Counted from the first letter of the stretch, positions 50,339-59,553 are shown. The stretch: 64,000 nucleotides of DNA from Rhodocyclales bacterium (GCA_028292485.1 JAQGMG010000004.1:1-64000); one strand, 5' to 3'. Numbers and translations: made by a program. The notes: a model not told the origin generated them from the sequence alone.

Positions 50339-51537
50339 GCCAGAGCCGCCCCATCCGCACGCTGCTTTTCTCCACGCTCTACCCGAGCAGCGTGCGGCCC
50401 AACCACGGCATCTTCGTGGAAACGCGGCTGCGCGAATTGCTCAAGAGCGGGCAGGTTGAAACGCGCGTGGTGGCACCCGTGCCATGGTTCCCATCAAGCA
50501 ACCCGCGCTTTGGTGAATGGGCACAGATGGCTGCGACCCCGGCCTTCGAAGAACGCAATGGCATCCAGGTCTGGCACCCGCGTTACGCGTTGCCGCCCAA
50601 AGTGGGCATGAACGTGGCGCCGTGGACGCTGGCATGGGGGGCGCGCGCCACGGTGGCAAAACTGATTCGCGAAGGCTTCGATTTCGATCTCATCGACGCC
50701 CACTACTATTATCCCGATGGCGTAGCCGCAGCCATGCTGTCGCGCTGGTTCAAAAAGCCTTTTGTGGTGACTGCACGTGGCACCGATCTCAACCTGATTC
50801 CGCAACATCCCTGGCCGCGCAAGCTGATCGAAAAGACAGCGCAGGCAGCCTCGGGCTCAATTGGCGTATGTGCCGCTTTGATGGATGAGCTGCACAAGCT
50901 CGGCGCAGATCGTGAAAAATTGCATGTCATGCGCAATGGGGTCGATCTGGAGCGCTTCCAGCCGTTGAGCAAAGAGTCGATGCGCCAGGAGCTTGGCTTG
51001 CCACAAGGGCTTGTCATGTTGTCTGTCGGCCATCTCATTCAGCGCAAGGGGCACGACGTGGCGATCAGCGCTGCCGCACTGCTGCCCGATGCAACGCTGG
51101 TCATCATCGGTGAGGGCGAAGAGCGTGAGCGTCTTGAGCAACAGGTCGTACGGTTGGGCCTGAGCGAACGTGTACGCTTCACTGGCGCAATTGCCAATAC
51201 GCAGCTGGCGCGCTGGTACAGCGCTGCCGATGTGCTGGTGCTTGCATCGAGCCGTGAGGGCTGGGCCAATGTGCTTCTCGAGAGCATGGCCTGCGGCACG
51301 CCGGTAGTCGCCAGTCGTATCTGGGGTACGCCGGAAGTGGTGCAGAACGATGTTGCCGGCCGCCTGGTCATGGAACGCAGCGGCGAGGCTTTTGCTGCTG
51401 CCGTCAGGACGCTTTACGCAGCACGTACCGATCGGGCTGTCGTGAGGCGCTATGCCGAAGGCTTCTCGTGGGCGCAAACGAGCGATGCGCAGCACAGCCT
51501 GTTTCAGTCGTTGTCCATGAAGGCGGTGGCACAATGA
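50335..51537 (+). CDS. Glycosyltransferase family 4 protein
   Basis: The 400-aa product is a GT-B enzyme beginning TLLFSTLYPSSVRPNHGIFVETRL, with VVAPVPWFPSS, HARGTDLNLIPQHPWPRK-like TARGTDLN, IQRKGHDVAISAAAL, LVIIGEGEERERLEQ and VLASSREGWANVLLESMACGTPVVAS. It fits the general family of exopolysaccharide GT4 enzymes. The ATG at 50335 overlaps the previous stop. The frame extends upstream but that is shadow. Its stop overlaps the start of a 41-aa gene. Confidence 0.93.
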   Translation: MSQSRPIRTLLFSTLYPSSVRPNHGIFVETRLRELLKSGQVETRVVAPVPWFPSSNPRFGEWAQMAATPAFEERNGIQVWHPRYALPPKVGMNVAPWTLAWGARATVAKLIREGFDFDLIDAHYYYPDGVAAAMLSRWFKKPFVVTARGTDLNLIPQHPWPRKLIEKTAQAASGSIGVCAALMDELHKLGADREKLHVMRNGVDLERFQPLSKESMRQELGLPQGLVMLSVGHLIQRKGHDVAISAAALLPDATLVIIGEGEERERLEQQVVRLGLSERVRFTGAIANTQLARWYSAADVLVLASSREGWANVLLESMACGTPVVASRIWGTPEVVQNDVAGRLVMERSGEAFAAAVRTLYAARTDRAVVRRYAEGFSWAQTSDAQHSLFQSLSMKAVAQ

Positions 51538-51659
51538 TCGACAATGCGGCGATCTTTTTTGGCTGCGCGGCGATGATCTTCGTTGCCCTCCGGCTGGTGC
51601 GCGTCAGCGTTGCGGCGCGCAATGCGGCGAAGGCCGGCAAGGGGCAGGACCATGCGTGA
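51534..51659 (+). CDS. Small membrane protein, 41 aa
   Basis: The product has a single predicted membrane segment (AAIFFGCAAMIFVALRLVRV, about 5-24) and a basic C-terminus (AARNAAKAGKGQDHA). The ATG overlaps the upstream glycosyltransferase stop (ATGA), and its own stop overlaps the start of the ligase gene by 8 nt, so it is locked into the translation chain. I do not recognise the family. A helper of the polymerase or ligase is inference from position. Coupling on both sides is the main evidence that it is a real gene. Confidence 0.62.
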   Translation: MIDNAAIFFGCAAMIFVALRLVRVSVAARNAAKAGKGQDHA

Positions 51660-52986
51660 CCTGTTGCTGCTCGTCGTGTATCTCGTGCTGTGCGTATGTA
51701 GCTTCAGGGCGCTGCCGATCTGGGCGCTGATTTACATGTGGACTGACTTGTTCCAGACGCAGCGTCTGGGCTATGGCTTCCTCGCGGGCAAGCCTTTGTC
51801 GATGGTGTTCGGTGTTACCGCGCTGTTGTCATGGTTCTTCATTCCCAACAAACCGGCACGCCTGACGCCAGGCATCGCCATGCTCATCCTCTGGTCCATC
51901 TGGATGACGATCACGACTTTCAACGCCGTGGTGCCGGACGCAGCCTGGTTCAAATGGGACTGGGCATTCAAGGGAACCGTGTTCGCCATCTTCCTGCCGT
52001 ACTTCTTCAATACGCGCGAAGAGATCGAAGCGGCCGTGCTCACCCTGTTGTGCGGCGTGCTCGGCAATATCATCGCGGTGGGCGCCAAGACGACGATCAG
52101 CGGCGGTGGTTACGGTGTGGACTTCGCGCTCGTCAGTGGCGGCTATGGCATGACCGAGGGCAGCATTCTGGCGATGGTGGCCGCGTCCATCCTGCCCTTG
52201 CTGTTGTGGGTGGGGCAGCACAGCGTGCTCGTCACGCCGATCTGGATGCGGCGTCTGGCGGTTGCCGGCCTGATATTCCTGTCGGCAGTTGCATCGCTGG
52301 GAACTTTCGCCCGCACGGGGCTGGTCGCGATGGCTGTATTCGCGGTATTCCAGTTTGTCCGGGCCAAGCGAAAGATCGTATTCGTCGTCGTCATGGTCGC
52401 CGCTTTGAGCTGCGTGCAGGGCTTCATGGGGGACGCATGGACCGAGCGTATGTCCACGATGAAAAACGCTGGCTCGGAAACCTCGGCCATGGGCCGCGTT
52501 GCCGCCTGGATGTGGACCTTGCAGTACGTCAGCGAGCACCCTCTGGGTGGCGGCTTCGACGTCTACCGCATCAACTCGGTGAACATCGAGATGGCTGACG
52601 GCACGATTTTCGTGGATCGCGCCAAGGCTTTTCACAGCATGTATTTCGAAGTGCTTGGCGAGCAGGGAATCCCGGGAATCGTATTGTTGTTCGGCATGCT
52701 GGGCTGGTCGTTCGTCAGCCTTGGACGTGTCAAGAAACTGGCACGTCAGCATCCCGGCCATGAATGGTTATTCGATCTGGCCGGTGCATTGCGCGTTGCT
52801 GCCGTTATCTACATGGCCGGCGGCGCATTCGTGGGGGTGGCCTACATTCCATATCTCTGGTATTTGTTTGGCATAGGCATCGCGTTGCGCCATTATGCCG
52901 ATCGGCTCGGTAGCGGGGCTGGCATTCCCGTGGATGTCGGTGTGCGCGTGGGACATCGCAGTTCCGGAGGTGTCAAGCATGCTTGA
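51652..52986 (+). CDS. O-antigen ligase/polymerase-type membrane protein, exosortase A-associated
   Basis: The 444-aa product has about ten membrane segments, with the N-terminal DUF5935-like part (VYLVLCVCSFRALPIWALIYMW, TDLFQTQRLGYGFLAGKPLS) and the Wzy_C/O-ligase region (FARTGLVAMAVFAVFQF, then HPLGGGFDVYRIN and KAFHSMYFEVLGEQGIPGI). It matches the TIGR03097 type found with exosortase A, annotated as a putative O-glycosylation ligase. It may polymerise repeat units or attach them to a protein or lipid. It is inner-membrane. Confidence 0.95.
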   Translation: MRDLLLLVVYLVLCVCSFRALPIWALIYMWTDLFQTQRLGYGFLAGKPLSMVFGVTALLSWFFIPNKPARLTPGIAMLILWSIWMTITTFNAVVPDAAWFKWDWAFKGTVFAIFLPYFFNTREEIEAAVLTLLCGVLGNIIAVGAKTTISGGGYGVDFALVSGGYGMTEGSILAMVAASILPLLLWVGQHSVLVTPIWMRRLAVAGLIFLSAVASLGTFARTGLVAMAVFAVFQFVRAKRKIVFVVVMVAALSCVQGFMGDAWTERMSTMKNAGSETSAMGRVAAWMWTLQYVSEHPLGGGFDVYRINSVNIEMADGTIFVDRAKAFHSMYFEVLGEQGIPGIVLLFGMLGWSFVSLGRVKKLARQHPGHEWLFDLAGALRVAAVIYMAGGAFVGVAYIPYLWYLFGIGIALRHYADRLGSGAGIPVDVGVRVGHRSSGGVKHA

Positions 52987-54979
52987 GGCAGCGCCGCTGT
53001 TGCGCCAATTCTTCCCGGGCGGCGCCGCCAGCACGCTATCGGTGTTTTCGTTCCATCGTATTCCCGAGCGCGACGTCAATCCCGTTTCGATGGAATTCGA
53101 GCTGGCCGAATTCGAGAATATCCTCGACGTACTCGAGCATCATTTTCGCGTATTGCCGCTGGACGAAGCTTTGCAGGGGCTGGCGAAGGGGCGCCTGCCG
53201 GATCGTGCCGTTGCACTGACTTTCGACGACGGGTACGTCGATTGGCGGCGTGGTGTCGTGCCGGCGTTGCATCAGCGTGGTATGCACGCGACATTTTTTA
53301 TTGCATGTGGCCAGCTATCGGGCCAACTGCTCTGGTATGACCGTTTTCGTGCCCTGGTGCGGGCTGGCGTCAGCTCGGATCTCTTGCAACGCGTGTTTGA
53401 CCAGACGGTCACGGAAGACGTCTGGTCCCTGCCTGAGCATGACCGGCCATTTGTGCTGGAACGGGCGCTGAAATATGCCAGCCGTGAGCGGCGCGACGCT
53501 GTGCTGGCAGAGCTCGAACAGGTCGCTGGTAAGGGCGTTGTTCCTGATGAATCCTTGACGGACGCGGATATTCGTACCTTTCATTCGATGGGTTTCGGTA
53601 TCGGCGCCCACACTTTCACGCATCCGATCCTGGCAAGTTGCCCCGATGAAGAAGCCTGGCATGAGATCGCTGATAGCCGTGAATATCTCGAAGGTGTCGT
53701 CGGCGGGCGCGTCACAGGCTTTGCTTATCCCAATGGCAAGCCGCACCAGGATTTCACCGCCAATCACGTCGACATGGTCAGGCGCGCGGGCTACGAGTAT
53801 GCCGTGAGCACTGCTCGCGGCGTCGCCACGGCCCAGACCTCGCGTTTCGCGGTACCTCGCTTCGGACCATGGAGCAGTCGCCGCTTTCCCTTGCTGCGCC
53901 ATATGGTGATGAATCGCTTCGAGCGGGCGGCTCAGGAAGGTGAATTTGGCGAGCCTGTTTCACGCGGTCTGCAGCTTTCGGGCGCTGCCACTCCGTCTCA
54001 TCCGGCTGTGAGTACTCCAGCAGACGCACTGAGTGTGTCAGTGGTGATTCCGGTATTCAATTGCTGGCCGCTTCTCGGCGAAGCCATCGACAGTGTCTTT
54101 GCGCAGAGCGTGCCGGTTGCTGAAGTCATCGTCATCAATGATGGTTCGAGCGACGGCGACTACCAGCATTTCGCCCGCAAATATCCCGGCGTGCGTGTCA
54201 TCGACAAGCCGAACGAAGGCGTGTCTGCGTCGCGCAATCTTGGTATCAGGGAGGCGCGCGGTGACATCATCGCCTTTCTGGATGCAGACGATGTCTGGCT
54301 GCCCGGCAAGCTCGCCGCACAATTGCGTTTGTTTCAAGAAAATCCGGACGTGGGCGTCGTATTCGGTCGCTTCGAGAAATGGTTTGCGGATGCGGCGGGT
54401 GCCTATCGTCCGTGGCAGGAGTTCGGTGCAGTCCCGGCTGACGCCGACATGGATCCGGAGCGCTCGGGCTGGCTATACGGCAAGCTCGCCATGGGCCTGC
54501 TGGTTGGCATGAATACCGCTGCGGTGCGTCGCTCCCTGTTGCTCGAGGCTGGCGGCTTCGATGAGAGTCGTCAGATCGGGGAAGACTACGAATTGTGGCT
54601 GCGCCTGTCGCGTATCACGCGCATGCAATGCATACGTGATGTCGTTGCTCTCTATCGCATGCGTGCTGGCAGTGCCATGCATGGTTTGCGCGAAGACAAC
54701 GAACTGGCGCAACTTCTGGCAACGGCGCGCGAGCGTTGGGGCCTCGATGCGCCAAACTGTTCGGGACTCACTGAGTCGGCCTATCGACGACGCATGGCGC
54801 AGGTTTATTTCGTGCACGGCTACGATCATTTCTGGCGCGGTTCCGCCGCTGTTGCACACCAGGCTTTCAAGAATGCGCTGGGCTTCCAGCCCGAGCATGT
54901 GCGGGCGCGGGTTTATGCCGTGCTGTCGAAACTGGCACCTGCCGTGACGGTTGCGCGCACTGTCGGAGGCGCGCGATGA
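52979..54979 (+). CDS. Polysaccharide deacetylase-glycosyltransferase family 2 fusion
   Basis: The 666-aa product joins two enzymes. Residues about 20-330 are a NodB-type deacetylase: LSVFSFHRIPERDVNPVSMEF, LTFDDGYVDWRRGVVPALHQ, IGAHTFTHPILASC and GFAYPNGKPHQDF. A linker at about 330-365 leads to a GT2 domain: VSVVIPVFNCWPLLGEAIDSV, VIVINDGSSDGDYQ, GVSASRNLGIREARGD, FLDADDVW (DxD) and GEDYELWLRLSR. The ATG at 52979 has GGAGG upstream and overlaps the ligase gene stop. The fusion would let one protein deacetylate and glycosylate the growing polymer. Both active-site sets look complete. Confidence 0.93.
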   Translation: MLEAAPLLRQFFPGGAASTLSVFSFHRIPERDVNPVSMEFELAEFENILDVLEHHFRVLPLDEALQGLAKGRLPDRAVALTFDDGYVDWRRGVVPALHQRGMHATFFIACGQLSGQLLWYDRFRALVRAGVSSDLLQRVFDQTVTEDVWSLPEHDRPFVLERALKYASRERRDAVLAELEQVAGKGVVPDESLTDADIRTFHSMGFGIGAHTFTHPILASCPDEEAWHEIADSREYLEGVVGGRVTGFAYPNGKPHQDFTANHVDMVRRAGYEYAVSTARGVATAQTSRFAVPRFGPWSSRRFPLLRHMVMNRFERAAQEGEFGEPVSRGLQLSGAATPSHPAVSTPADALSVSVVIPVFNCWPLLGEAIDSVFAQSVPVAEVIVINDGSSDGDYQHFARKYPGVRVIDKPNEGVSASRNLGIREARGDIIAFLDADDVWLPGKLAAQLRLFQENPDVGVVFGRFEKWFADAAGAYRPWQEFGAVPADADMDPERSGWLYGKLAMGLLVGMNTAAVRRSLLLEAGGFDESRQIGEDYELWLRLSRITRMQCIRDVVALYRMRAGSAMHGLREDNELAQLLATARERWGLDAPNCSGLTESAYRRRMAQVYFVHGYDHFWRGSAAVAHQAFKNALGFQPEHVRARVYAVLSKLAPAVTVARTVGGAR

Positions 54980-55947
54980 AGCTGCTGCTGAAGCGTTTGT
55001 TGTGGCTCAGTGGTGTGTTTCACCTCGAGCACTGGCTACGCAACCGCCGCACATTAACCGTGGCAATGTTTCACCGCGTATTGCCGCAGGGTAGTGAAGC
55101 GTGGCAGCACGCCGAGCAGGAATATGCCGTTGGTCTGGATGAGTTCGAATTCTGTCTGCGTTTCTTCAAGTGTCATTACAACGTCGTGTCGCTGGAGCAG
55201 GTACGCCGCGCTGCGCAGGGCGACGGCACGCTTCCCGACAAGGCACTGCTGATCAGTTTTGACGATGGCTGGCAGGACAACGTAGACCACGCCCAGCCTC
55301 TGCTGGCAAAACACGGTTTGCGCGCCACGCTCTTCGTCAATGTCGATGCCGTGCGGCAGCAAGGCTTGCGCTGGTGGCAGGACGCACTTGTCGAAGTCGC
55401 TCACGCCCGCCCCGATGCACTGGCCACATTGAGTCCGGCAGGTGACTTCTACTCGGCGGCGCAGGTCATGCTGGAGAAGCCGCTCGATGAGCGTTGCGAC
55501 GTATTGGCGCCATGGTTGGGTTATCAGCCGCAGACGCGACAAATGCTCGATGAAGCAGGTCTGGCAGCATTGGATCGCAAGGTGTGGGACATCGGCTCAC
55601 ATGGTCTGACTCATGTGCCGATGACTTACGCGCCGAACCTCGACGCCGAGCTTGACGGGTCGGCGCGACAGCTCGGGCAATGGTGTGGCGGGCACGTTAC
55701 CGCCCTGGCTTTTCCGCACGGCCGTTATACGTCTGACATAGTGAAGCGGGCGCGTGAGACGACTTATCAACTGGTCTTTTCCAGCGATGCGCGTTTGAAT
55801 CGCTCCGAGGCCGTTACAGCAGCGTCCGTGCTTGGCCGGATTCATATTCCGTCGGCGGCGATGCGTGACGAGTCGCAAGGCTTGTGCGCACGCACACTGG
55901 CGCTGTTCCTGTGGCGTCGGCAAATCATGGCCACGGCCCAATCGTAG
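54976..55947 (+). CDS. Polysaccharide deacetylase family protein
   Basis: The 323-aa product has a NodB domain: LTVAMFHRVLPQGSEAWQHAE, LISFDDGWQDNVDHAQPLL, ATLFVNVDAVRQQG, DIGSHGLTHVPM and ALAFPHGRYTSDIV. No cleavable signal peptide is evident. The N-terminus (MKLLLKRLLWLSGVFH) is short, basic and amphipathic. It overlaps the fusion gene by 4 nt and is the last gene of the operon. Its stop touches the stop of the opposite-strand gene without any spacer. It is the third deacetylase domain in the locus. Confidence 0.93.
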   Translation: MKLLLKRLLWLSGVFHLEHWLRNRRTLTVAMFHRVLPQGSEAWQHAEQEYAVGLDEFEFCLRFFKCHYNVVSLEQVRRAAQGDGTLPDKALLISFDDGWQDNVDHAQPLLAKHGLRATLFVNVDAVRQQGLRWWQDALVEVAHARPDALATLSPAGDFYSAAQVMLEKPLDERCDVLAPWLGYQPQTRQMLDEAGLAALDRKVWDIGSHGLTHVPMTYAPNLDAELDGSARQLGQWCGGHVTALAFPHGRYTSDIVKRARETTYQLVFSSDARLNRSEAVTAASVLGRIHIPSAAMRDESQGLCARTLALFLWRRQIMATAQS

Positions 55948-57015
55948 TTATTCCGCTTCGGGCTTGGCCCGCTTCGCTTCGAGTCGCCAGCGCAGGGAGT
56001 TCAACCCCCTGTCGATGAATGCCGATAGATTCTTCCGCGCATAGTAGTCACGGAAGTACAGGTGCTCTTCGTTGGCAAAGTCGCGCTTCGCCTGCGTGTC
56101 GCCTTCACCACGATCTACGCAGCGGATCCCCAGCTCGCGACCGCGCTTGAGCGTTTCCCACATGAGCAGGCGGCCCGGCGAATAGCTGTGAAATGCGGTG
56201 TCGTAAACGGGAAACCAGTACGCCAGCGTGTCGACACACTGCAAGCCGAAATGCGCTGCAATCGGCTTGTCGTTGCAATACAAAGTCGTGAGGCGTGGCT
56301 TGCACAGCGGGTCATCCTGCGCCGCCAGGAAGTGCAGGAAATCGCGATCTGCCTTTGCGCTGAAAGGGTGCGCGTTGCGGCCGGTGCGGCGGTACTGCGC
56401 GATCTTCGTGTCGATCAGCCAGTCAAGCATTGCGGAGCCGGGCTCTTCAAGCGCGAAGCGCAGGGTGCCATGGTCACGTTCCAGCTTGCGGTGGCGGCGC
56501 TCCGTATCCTGGAAGAATTTCTTGTCGCGCTGGGCAAGTTCAGCCAGGAAATCGCCTTCCACTCCAGTGCGTATACGCAGACCTTTGCGTGGCTGGCTAC
56601 CTGTCATGCCATGCGAACTTTGCGTTTCGTCCAGATGGGTAAATAGAAAAGTCGAGAGGCCACTGGCTCGCAGCAGTTGATCGGGCGTGACGCGAAAATC
56701 CGGCTGGGCAATGATGCCTACATAGTCGGAGAAACTACCCGCGAGCGGCACACCGGCGCCGAGCAAGCGGTTGCCCAACATTGGGAGGCTGAATGCGAAA
56801 AATGCCTGAATGACGCCAGCGTGCTCGAAGATGCAGACACGCACGTTGCCGAAAGCCTTTTCCGCGGCAAGTGCATAGGCTGGCGACAGAAAGGCCGACG
56901 CACAGTTCGAGCTCGACAACAGGTCTTGCCAGCGCGCGCGTTCGTTCGTCGTGAGCTCGTCTGGGCGCACAACGCGTGTCTTGAACGGAGCCGATTCCGG
57001 CGATGCATTCTGCAT
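55948..57015 (-). CDS. GNAT/FemAB-like acyltransferase (CelD/BcsL type)
   Basis: The 355-aa product has the Acetyltransf_6 plan: LLSSSNCASAFLSPAYALAAEKAF, VIQAFFAFSLPMLGNRLLGAGVPLAG, RDKKFFQDTERRHRKLERDHG and LMWETLKRGRELGIRCVDRGEGDTQAKRDF. CelD/BcsL-type proteins occur in polysaccharide loci and presumably transfer an acyl group to sugars. It differs from the FemAB protein at 41931 in its motifs. It follows the flippase gene closely (1 bp) on the minus strand. Confidence 0.87.
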   Translation of the reverse strand: MQNASPESAPFKTRVVRPDELTTNERARWQDLLSSSNCASAFLSPAYALAAEKAFGNVRVCIFEHAGVIQAFFAFSLPMLGNRLLGAGVPLAGSFSDYVGIIAQPDFRVTPDQLLRASGLSTFLFTHLDETQSSHGMTGSQPRKGLRIRTGVEGDFLAELAQRDKKFFQDTERRHRKLERDHGTLRFALEEPGSAMLDWLIDTKIAQYRRTGRNAHPFSAKADRDFLHFLAAQDDPLCKPRLTTLYCNDKPIAAHFGLQCVDTLAYWFPVYDTAFHSYSPGRLLMWETLKRGRELGIRCVDRGEGDTQAKRDFANEEHLYFRDYYARKNLSAFIDRGLNSLRWRLEAKRAKPEAE

Positions 57016-57016
57016 A

Positions 57017-58459
57017 TCAGGCCGCTTGCCTGCGCCACAGCTTGGCCAGCACCATGTCTATTTCGGCATTGAGCGGGTGCTTGAGCATCTTGATCGCCAG
57101 CAGCCAGGTGATACCGCAAGCCATGCCGACGACAAGCAGGCGAGCCACCGGTAGCCAGTCGCCGGGCAGGCGCAGCAATGCCAGCGATACGGCTACACAG
57201 GCCAGGGTTACGCCGGCGCTTGGCACGAGCGCGCGCGCCATTTCGGACATTTTCACATTGAACGTTTTTTGCCAGATGGCTGTGACGACGGGCAGGGTGA
57301 CGACATCTGCAATGAGGAAGATGCAGGCGAACCAGAATAGATCGTGCGCCTGCAGGAGAAGTGCCAGCCCAAGACGCATCGCCAGCGTCGACATTGCCGG
57401 CAATACCGAAAGGTAGGGCCGGCCTACGGCAATGAGCCCGTTCTGCGTTAGCGAGAACGGGATGCGTGCAGCACTTGCCAGACACATCACGCCGACCAGG
57501 GGTACGCACTCAAGCCATTTCGGTCCGTACAACAGGCGGATCATGTCTTCCGCGTGGAACGCCGTGACAGCGAGCACCGGCCAGGCGAGGCCGCTCAGAT
57601 AGGACATGGCCTTGCACAGCATGGGCGACAAGGGACGCTCGCCATGATAGTTCTGCGCGATGTAAGGAACGGCCATATTGTTGATCGCGGGCATTGCTAC
57701 GTACGAAAATAATTCGACGAGTGAGTTGGAGCGACTGTAGATGCCGACGGAATAAGCATTCATTTTCTTGCCGAGCAGGATATCTGGCAGAGAGGAATTG
57801 ATATTGGTCACCAGGCTACCCAGCACTGCACCTCCGCCGAAACGCGCGATGCCTTTCCAGTTGCGCATCGACGGCAGCCAAGGCAGGCCCTTTGGCCGGA
57901 ACGGCAGGTAGCCAATGATGGTGGCGATGATGTTGACCAGGTTGGCCCATGCCAGGCTCATATAACCGAAGCCGGCCAGTGCAAAGCCTATGCACGCTGC
58001 CGCATAGGCAGTGGTGCCGACCGCCATGACGATGGCCTGTTTCTCCGCTTCGAGATTGCGGCGCAGCAGCGAGTGCGTCACCGACGCAAACGGGATGAGG
58101 CAGAAACCGATGGCGAGCACGCGGATGACTTCGGCCACGCCCGGCTGGTTATAGAAGTGTGCGACGGGCCCCGAGCACAGCCATAGTATCAGTGCCATGG
58201 CCCACGAGGAGCAGAACAGTAGCCCGCTGGCCGAGCGGATTTTTTCCGGCGTCAGATCCTTCTCACGTTGCAGGTAGGTGCTGACACCGAAATCGCGAAA
58301 GGTGTGCGCGATATTCACGAACACAGCGGTCATCGAGAAGATGCCGATATCTGCCGGGTCCAGCAGTCGCGCAAGAATCAGCGAGACCACGAAATTGACG
58401 ACTGTTACCGCATTGGACGAGAAGAAGATTATGGTCAGCGAGCGTCGGGTGCGAGACAC
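57017..58459 (-). CDS. Wzx-type oligosaccharide flippase (MOP superfamily)
   Basis: The 480-aa product has about twelve to fourteen membrane segments and the polysaccharide-export signature: IIFFSSNAVTVVNFVVSLILARLLDPADIGIFSM at the start, with later GGGAVLGSLVTNINSSLPDILLGKKM and YSRSNSLVELFSYVAMPAI. It should flip lipid-linked oligosaccharide from the cytoplasmic to the periplasmic face. The start is a GTG at 58459. It is the only flippase visible in the window and probably serves the eps products. Confidence 0.93.
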   Translation of the reverse strand: MSRTRRSLTIIFFSSNAVTVVNFVVSLILARLLDPADIGIFSMTAVFVNIAHTFRDFGVSTYLQREKDLTPEKIRSASGLLFCSSWAMALILWLCSGPVAHFYNQPGVAEVIRVLAIGFCLIPFASVTHSLLRRNLEAEKQAIVMAVGTTAYAAACIGFALAGFGYMSLAWANLVNIIATIIGYLPFRPKGLPWLPSMRNWKGIARFGGGAVLGSLVTNINSSLPDILLGKKMNAYSVGIYSRSNSLVELFSYVAMPAINNMAVPYIAQNYHGERPLSPMLCKAMSYLSGLAWPVLAVTAFHAEDMIRLLYGPKWLECVPLVGVMCLASAARIPFSLTQNGLIAVGRPYLSVLPAMSTLAMRLGLALLLQAHDLFWFACIFLIADVVTLPVVTAIWQKTFNVKMSEMARALVPSAGVTLACVAVSLALLRLPGDWLPVARLLVVGMACGITWLLAIKMLKHPLNAEIDMVLAKLWRRQAA

Positions 58460-58491
58460 GTTTCGGGGATTCCTTGATGCTCAGACGACGT

Positions 58492-59415
58492 CTAGGCGGA
58501 TGCGCGGACGAGTCGCGAAATGATCGACCTGGCATGACGCGAGTATTTGAGATTCGTGAAGCGGCAGTAGCCGATGAAGTGAATGAACACCGTCGTGGCG
58601 TCACTCTGCACGGCGGCGCAATAGCGCGGCAGAGGCAGCACTTCAGCGCGCAGGTAGTTGGCGATCAGGTAGTTGGAGGCGAACTGCTCGGTTCCCCAGT
58701 CTGCCCAGCGGTCTGCCAGCAGCGTCTTCATCTGCGCAGCAAAGGCCAGCAGTCGATCACGCAGCTGCGGATCAGGTGGAAAGCCGGAAAAGCCGGCACA
58801 ACCGCGCACGTAGCGTTGCGGCATATCGGGCGTCAGTTTGCGTAGTGCGTATTCGGCAAGCGCCTGCACATGCGGCCGCTCGCGGAGGGCAAATTTCTCG
58901 ATGAAAGCTACGGCATCGGCAATGGATATGATTTGCTGGTCGACACGCTCTCCATGCGTGAAAGCGATGCCGCCGGCGATGGCGTCGCGAATCTCGGGCA
59001 TATCGCCAAGAGCCGTCGTGTCCGCATCGAGCTGAATGACGTAACTGTCGCAGGCGTACTCGGTGATGGCAAAGAGGCGCTCCCAGCAGCCGCCGACTGG
59101 CAGTTCAGGGTGACGGAATTCCGTTGCTGAACGCAGCTCGATATGCGGAATGCAGGCGCGCATGCTGGCGCGGTCCTCCTCGGTAATACTTGGATCGCAT
59201 ACGACGACGATCCTGCCCGGATTGAGAAAGCGCGCGAAAGAGCGCGCCGCCAGCATGTAGGACTCGACATCGCGGGTATGAACCATCGACAGCAGCGTGA
59301 ACGGCATATTGCCGCGCGACAGGGCCGGCAGGCGGCGCACATTGCGCACGACACGGTTGAATCGCCAGCGTGCGTAGCGGCTCATCAACGCTTTCCTCAA
59401 TTCCGAGGGCGACAT
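58492..59415 (-). CDS. GT-A-like putative glycosyltransferase
   Basis: The 307-aa product has features of a GT-A enzyme: PFTLLSMVHTRDVESYMLAARSF at the start, GRIVVVCDPSITEED, and the DxD-type segment YVIQLDADTTALGDMPEI, followed by HGERVDQ and GCAGFSGFP. I cannot place it in a named family. GT8- or nucleotide-diphospho-sugar-type are possible. No membrane segment is evident. It is 32 nt upstream of the flippase gene in the same direction, so a role in the same polymer is likely. Confidence 0.65.
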   Translation of the reverse strand: MSPSELRKALMSRYARWRFNRVVRNVRRLPALSRGNMPFTLLSMVHTRDVESYMLAARSFARFLNPGRIVVVCDPSITEEDRASMRACIPHIELRSATEFRHPELPVGGCWERLFAITEYACDSYVIQLDADTTALGDMPEIRDAIAGGIAFTHGERVDQQIISIADAVAFIEKFALRERPHVQALAEYALRKLTPDMPQRYVRGCAGFSGFPPDPQLRDRLLAFAAQMKTLLADRWADWGTEQFASNYLIANYLRAEVLPLPRYCAAVQSDATTVFIHFIGYCRFTNLKYSRHARSIISRLVRASA

Positions 59416-59553
59416 TCAAAATTCTCCAGATTTGATCCAGCACGGACCTGAAAAGACCGGGCTAGTGTAGCGGGCTTGCTGGGGCGAATGCGGCCATACG
59501 CCACGGCAGCGCATCATTTGTGTGACAAAAGTTTCGCAATCGTGCGCCCCGCG

